Shown here in pieces: positions 16,876 to 26,256 of a stretch of DNA of 44,017 nucleotides. How positions within the stretch are numbered: position 1 is the first letter of the stretch; every line of letters starts with the position of its first letter. This DNA comes from Petrotoga mexicana DSM 14811. Its GTDB lineage: Bacteria; Thermotogota; Thermotogae; Petrotogales; Petrotogaceae. The stretch spans positions 1 to 44,017 of the forward strand of contig NZ_AZRN01000008.1 in assembly GCF_002895565.1 (NCBI RefSeq). Reading direction: 5' to 3'. The position numbers and the translations under genes were made by a program. The notes beneath the pieces are model-generated. The model made no database searches, was not told the DNA's origin, and saw only the letters and a list, made by a program, of their open reading frames with translations.

Positions 16876-17652
16876 TTGAGTTTCTTCGATAAAATACCAA
16901 CAAGCACATCTGTCTCACCAATATCAAAGGAGCTTTATTTAAAAAATGATTCAAATATTGCCGTGTTAATTCTACATGGTTACACAGGTTCTCCTCATGA
17001 TATGTATTACATAGGTAGACAGATTCACAAATCTGGTTTTTCTATATACATACCTAGACTCCCGGGACACGGAACCAATTCCAACGATTTTTTAAACTCT
17101 AATTGGAGAGATTGGCTCAGAAAATCAGTAGATTCTTACCTTGACTTAAAAGCCTACCACAAAAAAGTCTATATTTTAGGTCTTTCCATGGGAGGTGTAT
17201 TAACAACTCTCTTAGCAAGTAAATTCCATCCAGAAAAAATTGTTTTAGCTGCTCCTGCACTAAAAGCAAAAGATCGGAGAATAAATTTAACTCCATTCTT
17301 TGGATTTATTGTTAAGAAAATAAAAAAGAAGAATCCTCAAACATTCGATGACGAAAAGCTCGATTATCTTGCCAGTCAATACTGGAATTATGACTGGCCT
17401 TCGAAGGCAGCAGATCTTTACAAACTACAAAAAATGGCTCTTAAAAACCTTTCAAAAGTTACATCTAAAACTTATGTAATACTATCAAAAAAAGACGAAG
17501 CAGTTCCTTTTTCGGTAAAAGAAATTATAGAAAACAATATTAAAGGAAAAACCGAATTTCTGATATTGGAAGAAAGCAGGCACGTAGTTGTAAACGATAT
17601 CGAAAAAGAAAAAGTGGCAGAACAGACTATAAATTGGCTTAAGAAAGAATAG
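16876..17652 (+). CDS. Alpha/beta-hydrolase, carboxylesterase or monoacylglycerol lipase type
   Basis: A 258-residue serine hydrolase. The catalytic triad is visible: Ser104 in GLSMGG, Asp207 in SKKDEAVP and His236 in ESRHVV. The oxyanion segment is LHGYTGSP (about 33-40), and PRLPGHGTN is typical of thermostable carboxylesterases of the Est30 kind. No signal peptide, so it is cytoplasmic. It starts at TTG with a strong AGGGGGG upstream. It follows the ABC exporter after 33 bases with no obvious terminator between, so it may be co-transcribed. Its end faces uvrA, 27 bases away. Confidence 0.88.
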   Translation: MSFFDKIPTSTSVSPISKELYLKNDSNIAVLILHGYTGSPHDMYYIGRQIHKSGFSIYIPRLPGHGTNSNDFLNSNWRDWLRKSVDSYLDLKAYHKKVYILGLSMGGVLTTLLASKFHPEKIVLAAPALKAKDRRINLTPFFGFIVKKIKKKNPQTFDDEKLDYLASQYWNYDWPSKAADLYKLQKMALKNLSKVTSKTYVILSKKDEAVPFSVKEIIENNIKGKTEFLILEESRHVVVNDIEKEKVAEQTINWLKKE

Positions 17653-17679
17653 TTATTGTACAAAACAACACAATTATTT

Positions 17680-20526
17680 TTACTTTGAAATTCTTTCTTT
17701 TGATAAAACTTGTTGCAAATAGTAACCGGTGTAAGTACCACTCTCAGCTACTTCTTCTGGGGTGCCTGTAGCTACAATGTAGCCCCCATTTTCTCCACCT
17801 TCTGGTCCCAAGTCTATAATGTAATCTGCATTTTTTATAATGTCCATCTCGTGTTCTATTACTATAACAGTATTACCCTTTTCAACGAGAATATTGAGAA
17901 CTTTTATTAATTTTTTTATATCTTCAAAATGAAGACCTGTCGTAGGTTCATCGAGTATATAAACCGTATTACCGGTGGATTTCTTTCTCAACTCAGAAGT
18001 TAATTTGATCCTTTGAGCTTCTCCACCAGAAAGGGTAGTGGCAGACTGACCCAATCTTATGTATCCCAAACCCACATCTTGCAATAGCTGTAGAACATTT
18101 TTTATTAATGGTAAATTCTTGAAAAAGTCCAAAGCTTCATCCACAGTCATATCTAAAACATCAGAAATATTTTTACCTTTGTAAGTAACCTTTAGTGTCT
18201 CTTTGTTGTACCTTTTTCCTTTACATACATCACAAGTTACATACACATCAGGTAGAAATTGCATCTCGATCTTCAAAACCCCATGACCTTTACACGCTTC
18301 ACACCTTCCACCCTTAACGTTGAAGGAAAACCTTCCCTTATCGTATCCTCTAATCTTAGCCTCAGGTGTTGCAGCGAACAGTTCACGAATATAATCGAAT
18401 ACTCCAGTATATGTAGCTGGGTTACTTCTTGGAGTTCTACCAATAGGGCTTTGATCTATAGAAATCACACTATCTATATATTCTAAGCCTTCGATCTTTT
18501 CATATTCTCCCGGTCTCACTCTGGAATTGTAAAGCTCTTTTTGCAAAGCCGGATACAATGTATCCATAATCAGCGAAGATTTACCAGAACCTGAAACTCC
18601 GGTTATAACTACAAACTTCCCTAAGGGAATCTCAACCGTGACATTTTTCAGATTATTATGTTTGGCACCGATTATCTTTAAACTACTGTTCTTTTCAACT
18701 CTCTTTTTATCAAGTATATTTATTCTTTTTTCTCCTCTTAAATACTTCCCTGTAAGAGACCCATTAGAATTCTCTAACAAGTTACTAGTAGGACCTTGAA
18801 AGATAACTCTTCCTCCATTGACTCCAGCCCCAAGTCCGAGATCTATTATATAATCAGAAGATCTAATAACGTTCTCGTCATGTTCGACAACTATTACCGT
18901 ATTATCGAGGTCTCTCAACTTTTTTAAAGTATTTATAAGCCTATCGTTGTCTCTTTGGTGAAGCCCTATAGTCGGTTCATCCAGAACATATGTTACACCT
19001 GTCAACCCCGATCCTATCTGTGTAGCCAATCTAACCCTCTGAGACTCTCCACCAGAAAGAGTTGTCGCATTTCTTCCAAGTGTCAAATAATCAAGTCCTA
19101 CATCGACCAAAAAAGTTAACCTTCTATTTATTTCTCTAAGAAGTTCGTGGGCAATTTCCATTTCAAAATCACTTAGTTTTAATGCATCAAAGAAAAGTTT
19201 TAGTTCACTAATTGGCATTTCTGTCAAATCGTATATACTATATCCATCTATCCTAACGCTTAATGCTTCTTCCCTCAATCTTTTACCATTACAGGCTTGA
19301 CATGTCTTTTGAATCATGAAATTTCTTTCGATCCATTCCTTTATTTCCCGCGAATCTGTTTGCCTGTACCTTCTTTCATACCAATTCACCATCCCCTCGA
19401 ACTCTCTAGTAAACTCATAACTATCTCCATTTCTTTTTGAAAAAGAAAAATCTATTTCTTTGTCAGTCCCATACAGTAAGGTATTTAAAACTTTTGAAGG
19501 CATGCTTTTTAAAGGTTTTGATGGATCCTCTCCCAAACTTCGAACAACATCTTTCATCATGCTCACCATGAAAGTGTCTTTCCCCATATTCAAAGCAGCG
19601 CCATCTTCTAAAGACTTGTTTATATCAAATATATATTCAGGTTCAACCTCCAACTTAAAACCTAATCCATGGCATTCAGAACATGCCCCATAAGGGCTAT
19701 TAAATGAAAACAATTTGGGGTTAATTTCTGGAAAACTATATCCACATTTAGGGCAAGCTAGATTCTCTGAATAAGTTTGATTAGAAATGACGTTCTCATT
19801 ATTATCCATTTCCCTAATTTCTACAAAGCCATCCCCTTCTTTAAGGCACAATTCAACCGCTTCGAAGATTCTCTCAAAATTATCTTTTCTCAACTTAACT
19901 CTATCAACAAGTAGGTTTATATTATGCCTATAGCTCTTTTCAAGTGAGTCTATCTCATCTAAATCGTATATCACTCCGTCAATTTCTACCCTTTTGAAAC
20001 CAGAGATCTTCATATTATGGAGTTCTTTTTTAAACTCACCTTTCTTTTCCTTAGCAATTGGAGCAAAGATATATAATCTTGCATCCTCTTTAAAATTCTT
20101 AAAAATATTATCCACAATTTCGTCTACAGTAGAACTTTGCAATGGAATATTGCACTTTGGACAGTAAGCCTTACCAACCCTTGCGAACAAAACTCTAATA
20201 TAATCATAAATCTCTGTGATGGTGCCTACCGTTGACCTTGGATTATGACTTACAGATTTTTGTTCAATAGCAATTGAAGGAGAGAGGCCCTCGATAAATT
20301 CAACATCGGGCTTTTTCAGATTACCTAAAAACTGCCTTGCATAGGAAGAAACAGACTCTAAATACCTTCTTTGACCTTCGGCATATATAGTATCAAGAGC
20401 TAAAGTTGATTTCCCTGAACCTGATAAGCCGGTAATGACTGAAAGGGTATTCTTAGGTATCTCAACATCTATATTTTTTAAATTATGCTCTCTCGCACCT
20501 TTTATTCTAATCCATTTGTTATCCAT
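17680..20526 (-). CDS. uvrA: UvrABC excinuclease subunit A
   Basis: UvrA recognises bulky DNA lesions and loads UvrB in nucleotide excision repair. The 948-residue protein has two ABC ATPase modules, each with Walker A (GLSGSGKST near residue 32, GVSGSGKSS near 640), signature LSGGE ([16 protein letters not shown]) and Walker B followed by LDEPT. Two zinc modules are visible: [10 protein letters not shown]...CSECHG, and CEACKGHG...CDVCKG. The insertion that binds UvrB lies between. Length is normal. The ATG at 20526 is chosen because AGGAGG lies 6-7 bases before it; a longer frame would add 15 unconserved residues. It stands alone on the minus strand. Confidence 0.97.
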   Translation of the reverse strand: MDNKWIRIKGAREHNLKNIDVEIPKNTLSVITGLSGSGKSTLALDTIYAEGQRRYLESVSSYARQFLGNLKKPDVEFIEGLSPSIAIEQKSVSHNPRSTVGTITEIYDYIRVLFARVGKAYCPKCNIPLQSSTVDEIVDNIFKNFKEDARLYIFAPIAKEKKGEFKKELHNMKISGFKRVEIDGVIYDLDEIDSLEKSYRHNINLLVDRVKLRKDNFERIFEAVELCLKEGDGFVEIREMDNNENVISNQTYSENLACPKCGYSFPEINPKLFSFNSPYGACSECHGLGFKLEVEPEYIFDINKSLEDGAALNMGKDTFMVSMMKDVVRSLGEDPSKPLKSMPSKVLNTLLYGTDKEIDFSFSKRNGDSYEFTREFEGMVNWYERRYRQTDSREIKEWIERNFMIQKTCQACNGKRLREEALSVRIDGYSIYDLTEMPISELKLFFDALKLSDFEMEIAHELLREINRRLTFLVDVGLDYLTLGRNATTLSGGESQRVRLATQIGSGLTGVTYVLDEPTIGLHQRDNDRLINTLKKLRDLDNTVIVVEHDENVIRSSDYIIDLGLGAGVNGGRVIFQGPTSNLLENSNGSLTGKYLRGEKRINILDKKRVEKNSSLKIIGAKHNNLKNVTVEIPLGKFVVITGVSGSGKSSLIMDTLYPALQKELYNSRVRPGEYEKIEGLEYIDSVISIDQSPIGRTPRSNPATYTGVFDYIRELFAATPEAKIRGYDKGRFSFNVKGGRCEACKGHGVLKIEMQFLPDVYVTCDVCKGKRYNKETLKVTYKGKNISDVLDMTVDEALDFFKNLPLIKNVLQLLQDVGLGYIRLGQSATTLSGGEAQRIKLTSELRKKSTGNTVYILDEPTTGLHFEDIKKLIKVLNILVEKGNTVIVIEHEMDIIKNADYIIDLGPEGGENGGYIVATGTPEEVAESGTYTGYYLQQVLSKERISK

Positions 20527-20575
20527 ACACATCCTCCTGGAAAGGCAAAAATTCACACCTTTTTTATACATTTAT

Positions 20576-20604
20576 ATTATACAATCAAAAAATTAACGCT
20601 AAAA
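20576..20604 (-). promoter_or_regulatory. Possible uvrA promoter
   Basis: On the minus strand TATAAT (20581-20576) is preceded, after 17 bases, by TTTTAG (20604-20599), a weak -35. It lies about 50 bases before the uvrA start. No SOS-box-like palindrome was recognised. Confidence 0.35.
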
Positions 20605-20695
20605 GAATTTTATTTATCTTTTAACAAAGAAGCTCAAAGTATCTTCTATGTTAGATTAACAGGCAAAAAAACAATTACCCCTAAAACATATATTA

Positions 20696-20704
20696 TGATA
20701 TAAT
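20696..20704 (+). promoter_or_regulatory. Extended -10 promoter before the first wecB-like gene
   Basis: TGATATAAT is a perfect extended -10; no good -35 lies 16-18 bases upstream. A transcript starting near 20711 would carry the repeat element at 20753-20808 in its leader. The rest of the 315-base gap between uvrA and wecB holds no gene that I can see. Confidence 0.5.
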
Positions 20705-20752
20705 TACATTACATGGTGAGTTATAGGGTAGAGCTTTGCTCATCTTTTCCCT

Positions 20753-20808
20753 AAAAGGGTGGGGATCGGGGCAAAGGAGCGCTAACACAAGTTTTAGAGT
20801 TTCTAAAG
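20753..20808 (+). repeat. Intergenic repeat with alternative hairpins, copy 2 (before wecB)
   Basis: Second copy of the element found before flbD (36 of 41 positions shared between 20768-20808 and 6710-6750). TTTAGA/TCTAAA pairing is fully kept (20793-20798 with 20802-20807). The competing CTAACAC/GTTTTAG stem has one mismatch. It ends 33 bases before the wecB ATG and lies downstream of the predicted -10, so it would be transcribed into the leader. Confidence 0.6.
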
Positions 20809-20841
20809 GCATTATAAGTTAATAAAAAGGAGCTTTTTTTA

Positions 20842-21948
20842 ATGAAAACAGCAATGATATTTGGAACGCGGCCAGAAGCAATAAAAATGGCACCATTATA
20901 CAAAAAGATGAAAGAAGAAAATATGGAAGTTAAAGTAATAGCAACCGCTCAACACAGAGAAATGCTCGATCAAGTGTTGAATCTTTTTGAAATAAAACCA
21001 GACTACGACTTAAATATAATGACAAAAAACCAAACTCTACCCCAACTAACTTCAAAACTAGTTACAGAGATAGATAAAATACTAAAAATTGAACCATTCG
21101 ATTACATACTAGTACAAGGGGATACAACCTCCTCATTTGTAGCAAGTCTCGTTGCTTTTTACAACAAAATACCTGTTGGCCACGTAGAAGCAGGTTTAAG
21201 AACGAACGATATATACAACCCTTTCCCAGAAGAAATGAACAGAAGACTAACAGGCACAATTGCAAAGCACCACTTTGCCTCTACCCAAAAGGCAAAAGAT
21301 AACTTACTAAAAGAAGGGGTAGAAGAAAAAAACATAATAGTAACTGGGAACACAGTTATAGATGCATTACTATGGGTAAAAGAAAACAAAAATAAAGATA
21401 TAGAAAAGATTAAAGAAAAGTACAACATAAAGAACAAAAAGTTTATCTTAGTAACGATGCATAGAAGGGAGAACTGGGGAAAACCGATAGAAAACGTGAT
21501 GAAAGCAATAAAAAGATATCTACACGAAAACAAAGAAATGTACATAGTATTTCCAGTTCACTTAAATCCGATAGTGAGAGAAACTGTGTATAAAATACTT
21601 GGGAATGAAGAAAAAGCCATACTAATAGATCCTGTTGAATACTTAGAATTCATAGCGTTAATGGACGAAAGTTATTACATCATGACAGATTCGGGAGGGA
21701 TACAAGAAGAAGCTCCCACATTGGGCAAGCCAACGCTGGTTTTAAGAGAAACAACGGAAAGACCAGAGGCAATAGAAGCAGGAACAGCAAAATTAATTGG
21801 AACACAAGAAGAAAAAGTGTATCAAGCCATGAAAGAATTAGAAACAGAAAAATATGCTCAAATGTGCAAAGCAAACAACCCTTTTGGAGATGGAAAGGCA
21901 TCTCAAAGAATCGTTGAATTTTTGAAAGAAAAATATTACTCTTTATAA
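20842..21948 (+). CDS. wecB: UDP-N-acetylglucosamine 2-epimerase (non-hydrolysing)
   Basis: Converts UDP-GlcNAc to UDP-ManNAc for cell-surface polysaccharides. The 368-residue protein starts with FGTRPEAIKMAPLYKKM, the family hallmark. It continues with VQGDTTSSF, the VEAGLRTNDIYNPFPEEMNR catalytic segment, THMHRREN-like VTMHRRENWG, PVHLNP and TDSGGIQEEAP with GKPTLVLRETTERPE, all diagnostic of the WecB/GT-B fold. Length is normal. AAGGAG precedes the ATG at a longer than usual spacing. Its last 13 bases overlap the end of the convergent kwaB-like gene. A second, broken epimerase gene lies 1.7 kb downstream. Confidence 0.95.
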   Translation: MKTAMIFGTRPEAIKMAPLYKKMKEENMEVKVIATAQHREMLDQVLNLFEIKPDYDLNIMTKNQTLPQLTSKLVTEIDKILKIEPFDYILVQGDTTSSFVASLVAFYNKIPVGHVEAGLRTNDIYNPFPEEMNRRLTGTIAKHHFASTQKAKDNLLKEGVEEKNIIVTGNTVIDALLWVKENKNKDIEKIKEKYNIKNKKFILVTMHRRENWGKPIENVMKAIKRYLHENKEMYIVFPVHLNPIVRETVYKILGNEEKAILIDPVEYLEFIALMDESYYIMTDSGGIQEEAPTLGKPTLVLRETTERPEAIEAGTAKLIGTQEEKVYQAMKELETEKYAQMCKANNPFGDGKASQRIVEFLKEKYYSL

Positions 21949-22937
21949 GGGCTATTTTCACTTGCTACCATTCTATTGCCTGACAAATCAGATCTATAAT
22001 ACAGTTCGTCGTAGAGTTGCAAAAAATCTTTAATAGAAGTCTCTTCGCCTAAATCAATACATTTATTACTCTCATCAAACTTAACTTTTAGATTGAAATC
22101 ATCTATTATCTCCTTAACCTTTGAAAACTCAAATTTCTTATAATTACCTTTTTTTATAACCTTATAAAACCTCTTCAAATACAAAGGTTTATTTTTGATT
22201 TTCTCACTAAAATAATCGATACCTTTTAATTTAATATCCTTACCAAAAAGATTCTCCTCTCTTTTTATTCCCTCGATAACTTCATCTTTAGCCTCTTCAT
22301 ATTTCTTGTAAAACCCGAAATCTCTTTCAAAATAAGTCAGATTTCTAATTAAGACAGTATCTCCAACAACCATGTAATCAAAACTATTTTTAGGAATTAT
22401 GAAAAGTCGTTCTTTTAAAGGTTGAATTTTACGTGCAGTAAGGGCTAAAATTCTTTTATCTTTAAAGATTTTGGAAGCTGTTAAATATTGAATACCCAAC
22501 AAAAAATCATTCAACTCATTACTGTACAATTTTACTATCAGTTTGAACTTCTTAATCGTTTCCAACTCTTCATTAGAATAATTTTTTATATACTTACCTT
22601 CACGAATAATCTCAACAATATCCCCAACATCACTCACATTCTCTTTAACATCTTTTAGATACAAAAAACTCCTGTCATGAATGACTGTCTCGTACTCATC
22701 TACCTTGTTTGACTCTTTGTTGATTAAATCATTTAAAAACTCGTCAGCAGAGGCCAGAAAAATGCTCTTGAAAAAGAAGGGATCTTCATTTTTCAACCAA
22801 AATATCTCGTCTTTCTCATTTTGGATAAAAACATCCATTATGAAATCCTCTGAAGTATCTATTAACTCTCTAAGAGATTCTAAATTCTCTTTTAAAAAGA
22901 TATTCTCTAAAATCTCATCCCAATTAACTTTATTCAT
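21936..22937 (-). CDS. kwaB: KwaB-like DUF4868 protein, predicted Kiwa anti-phage subunit
   Basis: A 333-residue soluble protein. Residues about 185-220, SFDYMVVGDTVLIRNLTYFE followed by RDFGFYKKYEEA, match the consensus I remember for DUF4868: a hydrophobic FD stretch, GD/DD, V-I-N and F-E--F-F. That domain defines KwaB of the Kiwa defence system. The rest is helical and charged. The ATG at 22937 overlaps the stop of the upstream membrane-protein gene (ATGA), so the pair is translationally coupled in the kwaA-kwaB order. A longer frame from 23021 would run inside kwaA. In published work KwaB assembles with membrane KwaA and acts on phage DNA replication; that role here is inference. The 3' end overlaps the convergent wecB by 13 bases. 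Confidence 0.7.
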   Translation of the reverse strand: MNKVNWDEILENIFLKENLESLRELIDTSEDFIMDVFIQNEKDEIFWLKNEDPFFFKSIFLASADEFLNDLINKESNKVDEYETVIHDRSFLYLKDVKENVSDVGDIVEIIREGKYIKNYSNEELETIKKFKLIVKLYSNELNDFLLGIQYLTASKIFKDKRILALTARKIQPLKERLFIIPKNSFDYMVVGDTVLIRNLTYFERDFGFYKKYEEAKDEVIEGIKREENLFGKDIKLKGIDYFSEKIKNKPLYLKRFYKVIKKGNYKKFEFSKVKEIIDDFNLKVKFDESNKCIDLGEETSIKDFLQLYDELYYRSDLSGNRMVASENSPYKE

Positions 22938-23449
22938 CTCTTGCCACCCATCCCCAAATAAATATCTTTGGAAAACTCTTTTAATTTCATTCCTTCGGTT
23001 ATTGACTTTGAAATCAACCAAGCGGACCGCATACTCTTTTCTCGTCCGTCCATAAGATAAACCTTGTAAATACTATAGCCAAATAAAGAAAGGACAGGGT
23101 TTATAACAATTAAATCCGTTTTTACATAAATATTGCCTACGATAAAAACGATTATGGTAAAAGAAATCAATTCTTTTATGCCACCCATATTGATAAAAGG
23201 CAAGATATAAACAAAAATATAATCCAATAATCTCACATTCTGCGATTCTACTTTCTCAAATTTAATGAACTTTTCCTCGGCATTATTCTTAGCAGAAATA
23301 AAAAGAACCAAAGAAACAACAAAAACAAAAATCGAAAAAATACTAAAAAATAAGAACAAAACGTTCCCAAAATTATTAATGGCAAAGATAACAAAAAGAG
23401 GCAGATACGAAAGCAAAAACAAAAACGATTTAAACAACGTATTGATCAT
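22934..23449 (-). CDS. kwaA: KwaA-like small membrane protein, predicted Kiwa anti-phage subunit
   Basis: A 171-residue integral membrane protein with four predicted helices (about residues 6-24, 29-52, 74-90 and 93-110). A charged cytoplasmic or periplasmic segment (NNAEEKFIKFEKVES) lies between helices 2 and 3. The conserved-looking stretch NPVLSLFGYSIYKV follows helix 4, and then a polar C-terminal tail. Size, topology and the coupled DUF4868-like partner fit KwaA, which senses phage at the membrane. Sequence alone would not prove it, since such proteins diverge quickly. GGAGG lies just before the ATG. The cassette is on the strand opposite to the flanking sugar genes, suggesting insertion. 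Confidence 0.62.
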   Translation of the reverse strand: MINTLFKSFLFLLSYLPLFVIFAINNFGNVLFLFFSIFSIFVFVVSLVLFISAKNNAEEKFIKFEKVESQNVRLLDYIFVYILPFINMGGIKELISFTIIVFIVGNIYVKTDLIVINPVLSLFGYSIYKVYLMDGREKSMRSAWLISKSITEGMKLKEFSKDIYLGMGGKR

Positions 23450-23504
23450 ACAAAAACCTCCCCAGTGAGGAAATCTATATATCTTAATAAGTCACATATT
23501 CATA

Positions 23505-23510
23505 ATTATA
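23505..23510 (-). promoter_or_regulatory. Possible -10 of the kwaAB promoter
   Basis: TATAAT on the minus strand, 56 bases before the kwaA start. The sequence 17 bases upstream (AATTAA) is a poor -35, so the call is tentative. Confidence 0.3.
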
Positions 23511-23576
23511 ACAAATAAACTTTCCTTTTAATTCTATATCTCACATTAGCTTCATGTAGAAAGCAGTTGTTTCTTA

Positions 23577-23585
23577 TGATATAAT
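23577..23585 (+). promoter_or_regulatory. Extended -10 promoter before the broken epimerase gene
   Basis: TGATATAAT, identical to the extended -10 before the first wecB-like gene. It lies about 73 bases before the ATG of the second epimerase gene. No clear -35 is present. Confidence 0.5.
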
Positions 23586-23657
23586 AAATCAGAGATAATA
23601 ATAACAGCAAAAGCCGTTAACTAAAATACATAATACGTTAAAAACGGAGGAACTATC

Positions 23658-24725
23658 ATGAAACTAATCAGTTTAATAGGAGCTCGCCCACAGATAATAA
23701 AAGAAGCGATTCTAAATAAAGAATTTGAGAAAAAAGGAATAAAAGAAATCTTAGTTCATTCTGGACAACATTACGACTTCAATATGTCTGATGTGTTCTT
23801 TCAAGTTTTAAACATAAGAAAAGCTGATTACAATTTAGGCGTAGGTTCAGCAACGCATGCCTAGATGACGGCTAAGACAATGATAGAATTTGAAAAGGTC
23901 GTATTAAAAGAACATCCAGATATTATATTAGTATATGGAGATACAAATACTACATTAGCAGGAGCAATAGTTGGAGCAAAATTAAAGATCCCTGTTGCAC
24001 ACGTGGAAGCAGGGATAAGACAAGAACCAAAAGACATGCCTGAAGAGATAAATAGAGTATTAACGGATCATATATCGAAATACTTATTTTGCCCTTCTGA
24101 ACTAGCTGTAAATAACTTAAAAAAAGAAGGTATCACTGAAGGAGTGTATTTCACAGGAGATATAATGTACGATCTCTTTTTAAAGATGAAGCCATATTTC
24201 AAAGAAGATATTATAGACAAATTGAATTTGGAAGAAAATAAATACATAGTCACTACGATTCATAGGGATTTCAACACAGACAGTAAAGAAAAACTAGAGA
24301 GTATTTTGAAAGAGTTAGACAAAATAACAAAAGAAATAAAGGTTGTTTTTCCCATACATCCAAGAACCAAAAAGAGAATAGATGAATTCAATCTTAACAA
24401 ATACACAAAAAATATTCAATTGATAGAACCTCTTGATTATTTAAATATGATGGGATTGATACAAAAGAGCATTCTTGTATTAACAGACAGTGGAGGGTTG
24501 CAAAAAGAAACATACTTTGCAGAGAAAAGAACGATAGTTGTTATGCCAGACACAGGCTGGAGAGAGTTAACACAAGCAGGTTGGAATGTACTAAGTGAAC
24601 CTGCGGAAATCAAAAATAAGTTTCATCATATAATGAGCAACGAAATATCTTCAAATGTAGAAAACATATACGGAGATGGAAAAACAGGGGAAAAAATAGT
24701 AAAGATAATAAAGATAATAGGATAG
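23658..24725 (+). pseudogene. Second UDP-GlcNAc 2-epimerase gene, interrupted by an in-frame TAG
   Basis: Read through one stop, this encodes a 355-codon epimerase of the WecB family. It begins with SLIGARPQIIKEAILNKEF, then HSGQHYDFNMSDVFF, VYGDTNTTLAG, HVEAGIRQEPKDMPEEINR, TTIHRDFN, FPIHPRTKKR and LTDSGGLQKETYF. The TAG is at 23862-23864, in a region where relatives have a Gln or similar residue, and the frame is the same on both sides. A CAG-to-TAG change would explain it. An ATG follows the TAG directly, so the 286-residue downstream part could be made by reinitiation, but it would lack the N-terminal nucleotide-sugar-fold strand. A sequencing error is also possible. The paralogue at 20842 may still supply the activity. 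Confidence 0.85.
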
Positions 24726-24848
24726 TAAGTCGAGTTATTTATCCTGTTTTGTAATACTATACTTTTATATAAAAACATTTACTAAATACAATTTTCCGTA
24801 GAGAATTGATAAGCTATCTAAAATATCCATTTTTGAAGGTGAAATCTT

Positions 24849-25958
24849 ATGAAAATACTAATCATTGGTTACATGCACCCAAAATTTGACAAAAGAGTAT
24901 ATAGAACAGTTAAAACTCTTTCTAAAGTTCATGAGATTATTTACCAATACTGGACCAACAAGGACGAAAAAGAATATATAGATGGAAATATTGAATACAT
25001 ACCCATAAAAGAAATCAAAGAGACAAAAGGCAATCCATTAAAAAAGCTTATTAATAGAAGGCCTCTTGATAAAAAAATATGCGATTTGGTATCTGAAGAA
25101 AATTACGACATCTTATACATGCATCATTTTCTAGCAAGCAGACCTTTGGAGCCCTTTAAAATAGCAAAAAAAAGAAATAAAAAAGTCGTTTACGATATTC
25201 ACGAATATCATCCAGAAAATTTTTTAGCAGAATTAGAAGGAATTATTGGAAATTTAAAAGCAAAAGCGGTCTGGAGGCTCTTTAAAAAGCAATTAGAACT
25301 CTCAGATCTGGCAATCTTCGTTTCAGAAGAAACAAGAAATGATGTTGTTGACAAAACGAACGTAGATAAAGAAAAAACGTATATTATACCAAATTACGCA
25401 AATTTTATTATAAAACCCGATACTCAAAAAAAGAGAAAAGAAATTGTCTTAGTTGGTAAAGTAACAAGAAAGATAGAAGATGAGAAAAAAATCCTAAAAT
25501 CTTTAATCGAAAAGGGTTTTAAATTCAAGGTTATAGGAATGGATTCAAAAGAGTTTATGGACATAGCCCATGAATATACAAATTTCTTACCTTACGATGA
25601 AATGATGAATGAACTATCCAAAGCCATGTTTTCTTTAATTTCTTACAACACCGTCAAAAACAGAGATTATAAAAACGACATTTACGCTTTGCCTCACAAG
25701 TTTTATGATTCCTTAGCTGCAGGTACCCCTGTTATTGTAAAAGAGTCTTTTGTGTCAATGGCTAAACAGGTAGAAAATTTAGGCTTAGGAGTAGTTATAA
25801 ATCCAGCTAACTTGGAAGAAAGTGTTGAAAAGATTACTAACGCATGCAAAAATTACGCAAGCATCATAAAAAACGTTGAAAAACATCAAAAAGAATTTAT
25901 ATGGAATGAAGAGAAAGAAAAGAAATTTATTGATCTGATATTTCACCTAATAAAGTAA
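24849..25958 (+). CDS. Glycosyltransferase, GT4-like
   Basis: A 369-residue GT-B-fold glycosyltransferase, probably adding a sugar during surface polysaccharide or lipid glycan synthesis. The N-terminal half has ILIIGYMHPKFDKRVYRT and DIHEYHPENFLAEL. The C-terminal half has IVLVGKVTRK, then YALPHKFYDSLAAGTPVIV and GLGVVINPANLEE, the nucleotide-sugar-binding region of GT4 enzymes. Donor and acceptor cannot be told. No membrane segment, so it is cytosolic or peripheral. GAAGGTGA precedes the ATG. It follows the broken epimerase after 123 bases with no clear terminator, and no gene on its downstream side belongs to the same pathway. Confidence 0.85.
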   Translation: MKILIIGYMHPKFDKRVYRTVKTLSKVHEIIYQYWTNKDEKEYIDGNIEYIPIKEIKETKGNPLKKLINRRPLDKKICDLVSEENYDILYMHHFLASRPLEPFKIAKKRNKKVVYDIHEYHPENFLAELEGIIGNLKAKAVWRLFKKQLELSDLAIFVSEETRNDVVDKTNVDKEKTYIIPNYANFIIKPDTQKKRKEIVLVGKVTRKIEDEKKILKSLIEKGFKFKVIGMDSKEFMDIAHEYTNFLPYDEMMNELSKAMFSLISYNTVKNRDYKNDIYALPHKFYDSLAAGTPVIVKESFVSMAKQVENLGLGVVINPANLEESVEKITNACKNYASIIKNVEKHQKEFIWNEEKEKKFIDLIFHLIK

Positions 25959-26136
25959 TCAATACTTTTTGGAAAAAATCTCTTTCCTTTCATATACATT
26001 TCATCGCTTAATTTCACTCCTCCCTCGAAACTTCTTCAAATAACTAAGCTTTTATTGAATTGGCTGAAAAACAAAGCTTTTACAGTATAATCAATCCTAA
26101 ATCTCTTTAATCGCCTCTAATTATCTCTAATCGGAT

Positions 26137-26179
26137 TTGATAAAATAATATAATTCTGATAAAATAAGAATACGTATTC
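26137..26179 (+). promoter_or_regulatory. Promoter and candidate operator of the lacI-like/GH4 operon
   Basis: TTGATA (26137-26142), a 17-base spacer and TAAAAT (26160-26165) with an extended TG (26157-26158) form a strong promoter. A perfect 12-bp palindrome, GAATACGTATTC (26168-26179), covers the expected start point and has the central CG typical of LacI-family operators. Further upstream (26100-26134) short CTCTAAT-like direct repeats occur. The remaining sequence from 25959 on shows no gene. Confidence 0.7.
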
Positions 26180-26256
26180 AGAAAGTATTTAAAGTAATTC
26201 GAGTACTTCTTAGATAAATCGAATTCATGATTTTAAAGGAAATGGAGAAAATTTTT

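Noticed and set aside
22934-23449. Small membrane protein as a holin or toxin-antitoxin partner
   Set aside because: At 171 residues with four helices and a coupled DUF4868-like gene it fits KwaA better; no lysis genes or antitoxin-like gene are near.
23862-23864. TAG in the second epimerase gene as a recoded sense codon
   Set aside because: TAG ends other genes here normally (for example at 17650-17652 and 12295-12297), so general recoding is unlikely; a nonsense mutation is simpler.
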